A DNA stretch of 64,000 nt, from the NCBI RefSeq assembly GCF_002775205.1, contig NC_036448.1, positions 4,056,572-4,120,571 of the forward strand. Direction: 5' to 3'. The notes under the pieces were generated by a model. The model saw nothing but the letters and a program-made list of their open reading frames with translations. It did not search any database and was not told where the DNA came from. Positions 1 to 10,335 of the stretch are shown one piece after another (positions within the stretch are counted from its first letter, which is position 1; each line of letters begins with the position of its first letter). The translations under genes and the position numbers were made by a program. This DNA is from Xiphophorus maculatus (lineage: Eukaryota > Chordata > Actinopteri > Cyprinodontiformes > Poeciliidae).

Positions 1-1062
1 ACCACTGTTTTTTCCAGAGTGAACTGATTATACAGCTTATATCGTCAGGAGATCTGGATAGTTCAGTTTAAATAAAATGTGAATGATGTGATTTTTTTTT
101 CTTTCTAATCCACACTGCATCAAATTTACGACGTTCAAGGAAAAAAAGCAACCGGACTACGGGTTAATATTTGTAATATTAATATAATATTAATATTTGC
201 TTACGCAAATTATATGTGCTACGGACCATGTGGATTAAAGAAAATCCGCGTTACATTCAAACTTGTGCACTTAATTGTTGTTTTTATAAACGCAGTCATT
301 TCAACAGATTGAGATAAAACAATAAAAGCTCTAAATTATTGTGGCATTTATGCGCCTGATGAGTAAGATGTAAACTTTTAATCAGGACAGTAGATCAAGA
401 AAGAGAGAGAGAAAGAGAGAGGGACTAGTCTGATATAATAAAAGTGATCGAGGGGCTAAACAGGAATAAAACTAAAACATTCTAAAATGAATCAATGTTA
501 GTATTCAAATAAAAACTAAATAAATCATAAAAATTACACAGAACAGAAAGTTTTCCTGTGGACATTTTGGTGCTTCCTCTTGTCCTCTCATCTTCATTTC
601 CCATAGTTTGGTTAATAATTTATAAACATACTACATTAAATTAGTTCCAGCTTCGCAATTCACCTACTTTACCTCAAACTTGCTACCAGAGTTTAAAAAA
701 AAAAAAAAAGAAAGAAAAGAAAACTACAAGAAACCACCTTAAAATAAACCCAACATTCTGACTTCATCTTCTAGCTGGAAATGAGAGATGTTAGTGTCTT
801 ACCCAGAACCAGAACCAGAACCAGAACCAGAATCGGCCTGCTGTGTAGTTGCGCCACCTGCAGCATACCCTGTATCGACACCCTGTGACATCGTTGGAGA
901 ACCGTCCAGCCCGCTGGACGCTTTGTCAGAACGGAATACAAAAATCTGCAATTGTATGTGTCAGCATTTTTTTTCCTCTCTCTTTTTTTTTTTTTTTTAA
1001 GAGGGAGATTAGTTACTCCAGAACTCTGCGTGTGCGAGTCTCGAATTTTGTCGGATTGGATG
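1..1062. other. ro60 3' flank, no gene recognised
   Basis: AT-rich sequence with an A-tract near 697-709, the hexamer repeat and a T-tract at 982-999. No exon of a neighbouring gene and no convincing AATAAA on the minus strand were found. ATTAAA near 376-382 (minus) is the only weak poly(A)-signal candidate. Confidence 0.5.
803..832. repeat. (CAGAAC)n hexamer repeat
   Basis: Five near-perfect CAGAAC units lie about 255 bp downstream of the ro60 stop, probably in its 3'UTR or just beyond. Confidence 0.85.
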
Positions 1063-1085
1063 GGGTCGGGTCGGGTCGGGTCAGG
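1063..1085. repeat. (GGGTC)n pentamer abutting the ro60 stop codon
   Basis: Four GGGTC units plus a degenerate one run directly into the ro60 stop (TGA at 1088-1086 on the minus strand). The 3'UTR therefore starts with CCCGA repeats. Confidence 0.8.
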
Positions 1086-4000
1086 TCAGATAAGGTCGAG
1101 GGCGAGGTTCCGGATGACGCTGAACGCTCCGAGGTCAAAGCCGCAGATGCTGAGTAAGCCCCTGTCCTCTGTGTCTGCGATGGCGTGGCCGATGGAGGTC
1201 AGGCCGCACATCACTAGCTTGGAATCTGTGCCCGATGCCTGTAGTTGAGGAGGAAGAGAAGAATGTTTAAAAAACACCCATCATCTCTAGACTTGTGGGG
1301 GGCAAGGAGGGGTGGCCTTTTAAAATGAGCAAAGGCCGCTGTTAGATGGAGTTCTGTGTGTTGTGAAATTAAAGACATAGTTCAGTTGGCTGTGAAGCTC
1401 TGTTTATGCTTCATGCATTAACATTCTGCATGAAATCAGCCTGACAACTTTTGCGGCCCGTATTCTCCTAGACACTAGGGGGCAGTGTAGGGCACCTATG
1501 GTGACAGTAACATGTTTAGAAGAGGTGGGGGGCTAAGTCAAACAACCTTTGACTTAGCAACGTTTTGAAAAAGATGCAGCAAAATAAGTCGCTTTAGGCC
1601 ACAATAATCCCAAAAACACATCGCAACATCCTGGAGGGACAGATTATTCTGTTTACAGTGAATTTACTGTAAATCTAAAACCTGAGACAACATGTTGCTG
1701 ATGCTAGCAGCAATGCATTCAAAAGTACCTTATTTGCACTGAAATGCTTCAGCTGACAGAGTCGGGAAGGGAAGAGCTGCAAGAAGATCAAAGTGTCTCA
1801 CAGAGACAAACCTACATGTCTGTGTTTCTTCAGAGACTCCACTGGGCTGGCTGTAAACGTCCACAGCGGGTTGTTGGTCAGAATGATGAACATGTCCACA
1901 GACTTCCCATTTTCTGTGGCCCATGTGACGGGAAGGGTGCAGTCTGTGCTGCCGCTGGGGAACTGGAAGAGAAAAGTTCAACAGAAACATCTGTTTTCAG
2001 ACTAACTGTAACTCCAACAGGCAACAGTTGTGGGGTAAAAAAAAAAAAAGTCAGGGTGGGAAATTGGCAAGTTTTCAATTCAGACAGGAGAGTGGCGCTC
2101 AGTTACCACAAGTGACCTGCTGAGGGCAGCAAAGCGCCTCGGTTTCCACTAACGTGTTGCAGTGCGAGAGAAATTTCTTTTATTTTTATCCTGCTTTTGC
2201 TTTTTTATTGGTTACATTTAAATGTTTTTGATCAAACAAACTTAAATGTCAGACAAAGATGTCCAGAATTAATACAAAATACAGTTTCAAGATGATGCTT
2301 TAGATGAAGTGATTGTGCCTACGAGCAAATTGTTATATTTAACAAGCAAATATATCAAATAATCAATAAACAACAAAAACAAAAATAAATAATGAACATA
2401 GGATGTACAAAACAACATGATACCAAACAGTGTTTATTTTTTGACTAACAAAATATCCACAACTTATGCAATCGGGACACTGTAGCGGCAGATGGAAAAG
2501 AAAGGGAGAAATGTTTTAAAGGGAAGCAGGAAACAGAAGTAGAAGCCAGAAAGCAGCATAGAGATGAGCAGTGGACACACCAGAGGTCTGCTTCTAACAC
2601 CTGCAGAAAGAGAGAAAACAGCTGTTCATCTTACCTTAACCAGCTCAGCAGTTACTTCTGCAAGCGACATATCTGCAGAAAGAGAGCACGGAACCACAGC
2701 GCCCTCAGAGAAGGACAGAACGTGCGTGTTCGCTTCTGTCCGGGTAAAAATCTGCAGCAAACAGACATAAAAAGCTGAAGAAACCAACCAATCTAACTCT
2801 GCCTCTCTTCAGTACATCTAAACAAAACTCTTTCGTTTGTTTTTGTGATGTCACTTTCCCCGGCTAATAACCTCTTAGGGGGCCCTGTGGACCAACATGG
2901 CGCGGAAAGAATTTGCCAGGAATTCCCAGCATGCGCCAACAGGTCCCAGCCGGCAGACGCAGCTGTTCCTTCTGCTACAGCGTAAAGTCTCCCTCACTCT
3001 GCTCAGGGCTCACCATGGTTATGGCTGCAGCTGCAACCGCCGTGCTGATCGCCGTTCCCGGGACGATGCTGGTCAGCGACGTGCCCACGTCTACGGCCAC
3101 GACGAAGCGCTTCCCGACGGGCTCCACGTTCTGAGCAACGGAAACGAGAGTGGCCATGTTCTTAGTAAGACGCCGATGGCTGAGGAGGAACTCTGAGACC
3201 CAGAAAACTCACCAGAAAGCTTGTGTAAAAGGCCCAGTCCATGGCTTTGAGGATGCTACCGTCCGCCTCCCACTTTGTTTTCCCCTGGAAGCCTTGACCT
3301 CGTTTATAGTTTTCCGAAGCCAAAAGGATGCTGAAAGGGTGGATGTTGGCCTGGAGGGTTGAAAATGGAAACGTTTTCACCTGCAGCACAGAAAATTGGT
3401 GACGCCGTTGGAGGATGTTTACGGCAGTACCTTCTTTAGCGACGACTCGTTCTGAAGTCTCTCGCAGATGGTTTGCGTCTCCGCGCTCCGTGGCTCAAGA
3501 AGTCTGTTGGACGTCATCTTTCCCAGGATTTTAAGAATGGACTGCAGAGATATCTCCTTCAGCAGGGCACTCCACACCTTCAGAAAAAAGAAAAAAGGTT
3601 TACACTTAGCAAATTTCCGGTTTCTTTACTTTAAAGAAACTGGTATTTACCATATCTGTTTAAGCGGTAAATGGCACTTATTTAGGTTTATTTGATATCG
3701 TCACTTTAATAAATAAATGGTTAATGTCATTTTCTTATCAACAGCCCTGACCAGCCACTAGTGAGATAGAAGCCAAGAAATTCGACCTTTCGTCTGGTCA
3801 GTGAACGCACCATATCCAAGCACTAACAGAATTGTCGGCGTGGAAGCCATTTCTGCAAGAACAACACTCAAAGTTGGCCAATTTCAGCATCAGTGTTAGC
3901 TTGAATCCTGGCCGTTTCGGTACTTCACTGTTTCATTCTTTCAAGGTTTTTGGGTTTTCATAAAGTATTTCTGCAAGTTAGGAACCCGATCCAGGAAACC

Positions 4001-6454
4001 TGGTGGTCTTCTGGGGTCATCGTTAAACATCATTTGAAATTTAGATATTTAAACAGTATTGTACAGTGTTAGCTCTCAAATACATTCATAACAGTGATTA
4101 GTCAAGTGATAGTGAACTTCTACTGGGGGCTCAAAGCCATTTTTGGGGTTGCGGATGGGTACAGTTATGACATTTTAAGATGTTTGTGCTTTGAGGTACA
4201 ACTTACGGCCATCACAAATCCCCAGGATTACAGCTCCTTACCCAATATTGAGATTCATGCACTGAAGTTTTTGCTGTATCTCAGGGCTCCACTCCAAAGA
4301 CAAGTGAAAAGGGAAATCCACATCAGCGGATGTGGATTTCCGCCAATGTGGATTTCATTCAGACTCTTCATTCAAACTCTATTCCAGCTTACTAAGCACC
4401 GTATCGGCTATAAGACAGCTTCATTGTTGGAAAACCTGTAGATTGAAAAATCTCTGTTACATCTCCCAACAGAGATGTAACAAATTTCTAAAATGCAGAC
4501 GTGGCCTCACGGATGAAAGTGTCAAAGAAAAGCAGCGTACCTGTTTTGACCTCAGGTGGTCTGTAAGCAGCTGCTCCCTCTCCAGCTTGTGCTCCTCTAT
4601 TAAACCGCTGACCTCCACTTCGTCACAGCTGCGCTTGACCTTTTCCAACACTTCCAGATAGGAGAGCACTTTGGCCACTTCCTCCGATTTCTCTTTGTCC
4701 GCGTAAGCCGCCTGGACCTCCTTCCACCCTTTTGTTACATATTTGCTGATCAAGGCAACAGCTGGAAACACAAAGAGCCGGTCGCCACCGTTTAACGGTC
4801 AAAACGTGGAACGCTGCAAGCGGAGACGTCTGGCGTTTCTCGCTCGTCTCTTATCCTTGTGCAATAATGGAATTTCACTTTAAAAACACGAGAGTTTAAT
4901 GGAAAAAAAGCAGCTCGTTGTTTTCAAGCTCTTAATACTATAATGTGTTTCGTTAATCAATTAAAAACAAAAAACAATTAATCGGCCATGTAAAACAGCT
5001 GATGCAAAAATGGTTCAGATATGCTTCTTTTTTTAAATTTAGCTTATTGTTTGAGTTAAAGAAAAATGGTCGAGCCTCTAGACACAAAAGGAAACTTGTA
5101 TCGATTTATTGATAAAACCAATCAACTTTACATTATCTCCATTGATAACTTGCATCCCTATTTCTAAATGATCCCCTTTGAGAGATGTGCAATATTGCCC
5201 TTAGATGAGCACAGAGAGACACTATGTGGTGATGGAGCACAAGCTCTTTTCATTTGCAATAAAATGCCTTTCTGATTTTTTTTTTTTTACCAGTAGCTGC
5301 GTTTGCATTGCAGATGTGTGCAAATCTGTGTCAATATTCTGCTAATGTAAAATAAATAAATAAATTTAAAAAATAATAATTTTGTAATTGCGTTTTTACA
5401 TTAAGAAGTTAAATTAAAATCACACATAAATAAGCTTGTTCGCTACAATAAGCGATTAATAATCAAGGCACAGACGGAAGAAAGCAGTTACATGAACGTA
5501 TGTATGCTTGTAGTTTCTGCCAGCAGTAACATCTGGATGTTGATCATGTGGTTTGTGTGATGTGAAGTAAAGTGTTTCTCATTGCAAGTTTTGCGAAACT
5601 CGCAAATCTTCATACGGCTGAGAAACCACCTCATCCTAGTGCAAAAAACTTTATCTGTAAAAATGAAAACACGCCAATGTCATGTTTTCGAAATGATTTT
5701 AGTCAATTCAATTTGCACAATTTTATGGTTAATGGAGATGCAGCTGGTGTCATGTGTGACTTGTAATAAGTCTCACATCTCGCAGGCAGAAGCTCCAAAC
5801 GCCACACAGGGTGCCTTTTTCTTTTCTCTTTTTTTTAAATTTGAGCGCCTTCGCTCCCAAAATGTCCGCCCCTCACTCACCCTCTGTGGCCGGTTTGGTG
5901 TGGGAGAGCCTGAGCAGGTCCTGGTGCGACCAGCCCTCTCTCTGTTTACACCTGGTCACCGCCGCAGCCAGATTCAGGGCGTCCTGCTCGTTGTACCAGT
6001 CGGACACGGCCTTCCTCAGGGCGCGCCCCCACATCCCGCATTTCATGCCCTCTTTCAGCTCCTTCTTGTACTGGACGAAGGAGAACAAGTGGGCCGGGTC
6101 CCGGCAGACCTCCCTCAGGGCTTTGAAAGCCGCCTGCCTCGTCTTCAGCTCCGAATGCTGCGAGCACAAGGCCAGGGCGAAGAGGGCCGGTCCCGGACTG
6201 ACGGCACGGCCGCCCTGGGCGAACCGCTTCGCCTCCTCCACCGCCTCTGCGCCTCTCCCCTCCTGCAGGAGCGACAGCAGGGCTCCGGCGGTCTCCGTGG
6301 AGACGCGGCCCTGCTCTCTGGCGGTGTAGATGTCTCCCTCAGAGCCGTAGCAGAGGAAGCGGCACAGTCTGGTCTTGTCGCTGATCTCCCATGAGCCCTC
6401 GGCGCCTGTCGAGTTCAGGGCGTGGTTGCTGGTAGCGTTTTCTGATGGCTCCAT
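1086..6454 (-). CDS. ro60: Ro60 / TROVE2, RNA-binding ring protein (complete, 8 coding exons)
   Basis: Coding exons on the minus strand, 5' to 3': 6454-5881, 4761-4541, 3577-3431, 3350-3213, 3130-3014, 2751-2635, 1962-1816, 1238-1086. Every junction is GT-AG and phase-consistent. They total 1614 nt, or 537 residues, against 538 in human Ro60. The first exon encodes the start of the TROVE (HEAT-repeat ring) domain, with near-identical blocks such as [20 protein letters not shown] and [12 protein letters not shown]. The second carries [10 protein letters not shown] and [13 protein letters not shown]. Exons 5-8 encode the C-terminal von Willebrand A-like domain, ending [19 protein letters not shown]. 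The start ATG at 6454 has G at -3 and +4 and lies 18 nt inside an exon with a good acceptor. In the family, the ring binds ends of misfolded RNAs and Y RNAs in nucleus and cytoplasm. Oddity: MIDAS positions are altered (DVGTS for DxSxS; TNN where human has TDN). Orthology is firm; metal binding is doubtful. Confidence 0.95.
1472..1487 (+). promoter_or_regulatory. CTCF-like motif (plus orientation) in last ro60 intron
   Basis: ACACTAGGGGGCAGTG matches most of the CTCF core consensus. It lies in the last ro60 intron, between coding exons 1238 and 1816. It is a motif match by eye only. Confidence 0.35.
5290..5752. mobile_element. MITE-like repeat, copy 1 (ro60 intron)
   Basis: It begins CAGTAGCTGCGTTTGC and ends AATGGAGATGCAGCTGGTG, inverted versions of each other. 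Interior landmarks (TTCTGCTAATGT, AACCACCTCATCCT.GTGCAAAAA, CAATTTTATGGTTAATGGA) recur at 23.95-24.27 kb and 33.4-33.6 kb. It lies in the intron between the first two ro60 coding exons. Confidence 0.65.
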
Positions 6455-6627
6455 TGCTGTGTTGGAGAAGGCCTGGGTCAGAGGAGGGTACAATAAAAAC
6501 GATTCACACGACGTCTGGTGAAATAACAGGTCAGCGTCTCTGTTTTGGTTTGCGGGCATCGCATACTTTTACATTCGGATATGTTGCTTATTTTTTAAAG
6601 TTCTACTTTTTAATAAGTACCACGTAC

Positions 6628-7214
6628 CAGAGCCGACCAAAGAAGGAATTATGCGAGTTAAGCAGCTGCTTAGGACCCCCGCACCACCAGGGGGTCCCCA
6701 AGAGCATGATAAATTCTCTTCTTTTTTTTTTTTAATGCTTTGGTGATTTTTCTTTTTTTAAGAAAATAACTCTGAATCCAAAAGAAAATGAGGGGATTAA
6801 AATACTGCAACAATACAAACTAAATCCTATTACACATTGAAAAAATATTTGTAGATTGCTTTTATAGTTGTTACACAAATAATAGATTAATCTCCCTGCT
6901 GCTGCCACTGTTAGGGAAATGAGACGCATCAAACTTGCTAACTATAAATTTCATCAGTTGATGTTACTTTCAAGTGATTAAAATAATGTGGCCCATTTAA
7001 ATACCAATATACTATTTTTTTTTTAGTTTGCTAATCTTGCACGGTTAAAATCAACAGCCAAAACAACACCAGTATGATGCTAATGATATTAAGTAAGTCA
7101 CACACATAGAGTTGCATAGGAATTTCAAAGCATAGCTGGTGTTGACATGTTGATAAGAAGCCCCCCCCAACTGAAAATCTACTTAGACCCCCAAAAAGGC
7201 TTGGGACGGCCCTG
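6628..7214. mobile_element. 587-bp non-autonomous hAT element in ro60 intron 1
   Basis: The ends are inverted: the left begins CAGAGCCGACCAA and the right reads CAGGGCCGTCCCAAGCC on the opposite strand. The flanks are an 8-bp duplication with one mismatch (CCACGTAC at 6620-6627, CCACATAC at 7215-7222), the hAT signature. No transposase ORF is seen. It sits between the probable ro60 5'UTR exon and the first coding exon. Confidence 0.8.
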
Positions 7215-7480
7215 CCACATACATTGGATGTGCCATTCGGTGCATAATTTTCTTTTTTGCCAATACCAGTTTCTGATTTTTCTACTAAGGTCTATTTCTC
7301 CAACCCATAAGAGAAGAACAAATGTGCTTTGGTGACTTTTTTTTGTTTGTTTTTAGAGGAAATAACTCAGAAAATAAAGGGATTAAAATATTGCAATAAT
7401 ATGCATAAAACATTTGTCTGTAACCTTTATGTGACTTTTATTAAAACTTAAAAAAAAAAATAGTCCATGCTGCTGGTTGA
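6732..7480. repeat. two diverged copies of a ~100-150 bp segment
   Basis: The stretch starting TGCTTTGGTGA at 6736 (poly-T, AATAACTC, AGGGGATTAAAATA, TGCAA.AATA) recurs at about 7327-7415 in the same order. One copy is inside the hAT element and the other just outside it. This suggests nested or rearranged copies of one family. Confidence 0.6.
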
Positions 7481-8301
7481 TGTGTAGAACCAAAATAATT
7501 GCAGATTTTTTTTTAAGGAATTGATGAGTAGCAATAACATGTAACATGTAATTTTACGCAGGTGAAATAACTGGTGCATCTCCACCAATCACACGTGGAA
7601 ATATTCATTTACTCTCTCGTTGCATGTGTGCATCCGGGAGGTTAGAGAAGCAGAGGTCAGACCCAGCAGATTCGTGCAGGTCAGCGCTGACTTTTACATA
7701 CTAGCATCGTTTCCTCGCTGCCTCCGTGCCCTGACGGAAATAGATTAAAGCCGATTAGAAGACATGGTGATGCACAGCGAGGAGCCGCTCCGACCCACAA
7801 CACTGGAGATGCGTGAAGGCTTCGCCGTTCCGAAGTTGTCAACTTCAGAGATCCCACCCTGCTAACTAGCATATGAATCTATGCTAAGCTAACACTCCCA
7901 GTTCCAGCTTTAGTAACTTGACTAGTTAACCAGGCAGCAGAGAACCGAAAGCTTTGCTCTGCTGGTTTTGTAGGTTCAGATGTAAAAATATATATATATA
8001 TCTATACTAATAATTATAAGCTCGTAAATGTACGAAACTGCTTTTTATGGTAGTTACGTCGCGATACATATCCCCACCTACTCATAAAAGCATAGCAAGA
8101 CAGCCGAGCGCGTTTAGCCGCGGTCTCCTTTAGCCCAAACTATCAGATAAATCTGAGCACTTTTTTCATCCACCTGGACTCCGGAGAGCGGAGCCAGCAG
8201 GAGGCCGGTCGCCTTCCAACGGCACCGGCGAGTAAACGGCTGACATATGACGCTGGTATTAAAACATAATAATTAGGGATAAATTCTGAATAAATACTTA
8301 C

Positions 8302-8470
8302 AGCGAGATATTTGCACAGTGCGAAAGTTTAGATGCAGCCTGATGGAGCGAGGCCTCTCCTCCGGTTGGCAGTGACGTAATCGGAGGGGAAAGAGGGTGG
8401 GGCGCAGTGGATGCTGGGATACGGTCACACACCACACTACACACCATGGTATCTCTCGCGCTGCCTCTCA
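8302..8470 (-). promoter_or_regulatory. ro60: probable ro60 5'UTR exon and promoter region
   Basis: On the minus strand a consensus donor (GTAAGT) follows position 8302. An acceptor opens the first coding exon at 6472, so a non-coding first exon ending at 8302 fits ro60. The stretch just upstream is more GC-rich than its surroundings and holds a CRE-like TGACGTAA at 8373-8380. No TATA box is seen, as expected for a housekeeping gene. The transcription start is not determined. In mammals this region is a divergent promoter shared with UCHL5, but I find no uchl5 exon to the right. Confidence 0.5.
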
Positions 8471-8689
8471 CTTTCTTTCTCTCTCCCACACGCATAACTT
8501 CATACTTCTGCCTATATTAGGACTTTGTATTGACTTCCACTCATTTTAGTCGCCACATTTATGCCTAACCCTAACCATTACAAATAAATTCATAACAATA
8601 CCTTTAGCAAAAACATAAATAGCACCATATCTCTACATAGAGCCAATAAACGCTAAAAAAAAAAAAAGCCTGGCCAAAGCCTTCCTACG

Positions 8690-8945
8690 GAATTCCGCTT
8701 GATTCTCATCTCCCTACAGTTCTCCGTCTGAACGTTCTCCCATTGAGCTTGATTTCTCCAGCTGAATTACAACCACTCAGCAACCAGAAAGAGGAGATCA
8801 ACAATGACTTCATTGGAACAATGACATTGGTTTCTGAGCTGCAAACTAATGGCAACGGAATTGAACGAAGCCCTTCAGTTTGTGTTGGCCACGCCTCCAA
8901 ATACTGAATTAACACTAACATTAACTTGTTCAACCCGAAACTTTT
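8690..8945. repeat. dispersed repeat, copy upstream of ro60
   Basis: GATTCTCATCTCC, TTCTCCCATTGAG and the CAACCACTCAGCAACCAGA stretch recur with the same spacing at 10.77-10.88 kb in the rgs2-like intron. No coding potential was recognised. Confidence 0.55.
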
Positions 8946-9189
8946 CTCTTCTCGGTTGTTTACATCTCAGGTAATTTCTGGTAAGCTTTATAGCATCGAA
9001 CTGGCGCATTACATATATCACGATTAAACATTAGTGATTGGGTAACATTTTAAACACAGTCCATGCCTCCAGCAAGCAATCGTTTCTCAAGAGCCCAGAA
9101 ACCAGACCTTTTATGAAACCAAGCATAAAACAAGTGGCTAGTTTTTACTAGGCTACCTATAAAACCTAAGTGTAACCTAAAAGTGTCTG

Positions 9190-9550
9190 TAAACAACATT
9201 TTCTCTAATCTTCCCACACATTCTCAATTGGATTCAGATGTGGACTTTGACCAGGACAACACATGAATATACTTTGATCTAATCATTGTGTTCCAGCTCC
9301 GGCAGCATGTTTAAGGTCATCGTCCTGCTGGGAGGTGAACCTCTGCTCCTGTTTGACATCTTTTCCAGCTTCTTACAGGCGAAATAGATAAAAAAAAAAG
9401 AAACATCTGTAAAAAGGTCTGTTTTATGTCTCATTTACAATAATTCATGATGTTGATTTATAAAAAGATCAATTAAAGTTGATTTGTCTGGGTACCTCAG
9501 ATTTGGCCTGGTAGGACTGAAAAAGTCATTCTGTATGTAAACTTTTAGTT
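9190..9550. mobile_element. DNA-transposon remnant (Tc1-like landmarks)
   Basis: Phrases common in fish DNA-transposon remnants are seen: TTCTCAATTGGATTCAGATG, GTCCTGCTGGGAGGTGAACC and, at the right, TGTATGTAAACTTTTAG, which resembles a Tc1 terminus. A related stretch lies near 61.74-62.14 kb. There is no usable reading frame. Confidence 0.45.
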
Positions 9551-9831
9551 TTAAAGACAATAAATTAATCTCTGACATGTTATTTCTCTCATCAAACTTT
9601 AAAACGTGAAGTCATTGTTTTAATATCAACATGAGTAATAAAACAAGTTATGGAATCAGATTGTACATTTTCCAAAAAAAAAGTAAAGGCAACAAGAAAA
9701 AAATATATACTGAAACTGAAAGAAAGAAATGTCAATAATGTGAAATTTTTAATATATATACAAAAGTTGATACAGAAAAATTTACTCTGAACGTAAGTAT
9801 GGTTAACCTCCACTGCACTACTGCGCTCCGG

Positions 9832-9848
9832 CCACTGGGTGGCAGTAG
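9832..9848 (+). promoter_or_regulatory. CTCF-like motif (plus orientation)
   Basis: CCACTGGGTGGCAGTAG resembles the CTCF core CCASYAGRKGGCRS with one mismatch. It lies in the ro60 to rgs2-like gap. It is a motif match by eye only. Confidence 0.35.
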
Positions 9849-10150
9849 CGCACCAGATGCAGCATGAAGGATGCACTTTTGTTACCTCCACGCAGCTGGC
9901 GCTGTAAAATAAAATAAAAAATCACGTGATTTATCATGAAATAATCCATGTGCTACATGATGCCTACATGACTGGATGATTTCACATTTTCACAAACACT
10001 GTTTTAGTCCAAACTTACAAAATACATTTCATTACAAGTCACTTGTGCAGACAAATAAAAAAAAAAAAACATATTTACATTCAAAGCTGTCCCTGCCAGA
10101 AGCTGCACAGTAAAAGCAAGAGCCTTAGCTCCTTTTCATGTCATTTTCAC

Positions 10151-10152
<2 letters not shown>

Positions 10153-10211
<59 letters not shown>
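10153..10211. repeat. (CT)n microsatellite
   Basis: About 29 uninterrupted CT units lie 125-183 bp downstream of the rgs2-like stop codon. They probably appear as (GA)n in that gene's 3'UTR. Confidence 0.95.
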
Positions 10212-10213
<2 letters not shown>

Positions 10214-10335
10214 GTCTAACAGAAATCTGCTGTGAAGCTTTGTGGGATGAGGAAGTGCCTGTGCAGCACTTTGACCCGCAGCCCTTCATCAGTCTGTCTG
10301 GGCAACACTTCAGACTCTCGGCAGCACACACTGAG

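Noticed and set aside
5582-6394. 270-codon plus-strand ORF
   Set aside because: It is the antisense shadow of the first ro60 coding exon; the minus frame carries strong Ro60 homology.
8500-10100. searched for uchl5 exons divergent from ro60
   Set aside because: No UCHL5-like peptide in any plus-strand frame; only repeats and AT-rich DNA.
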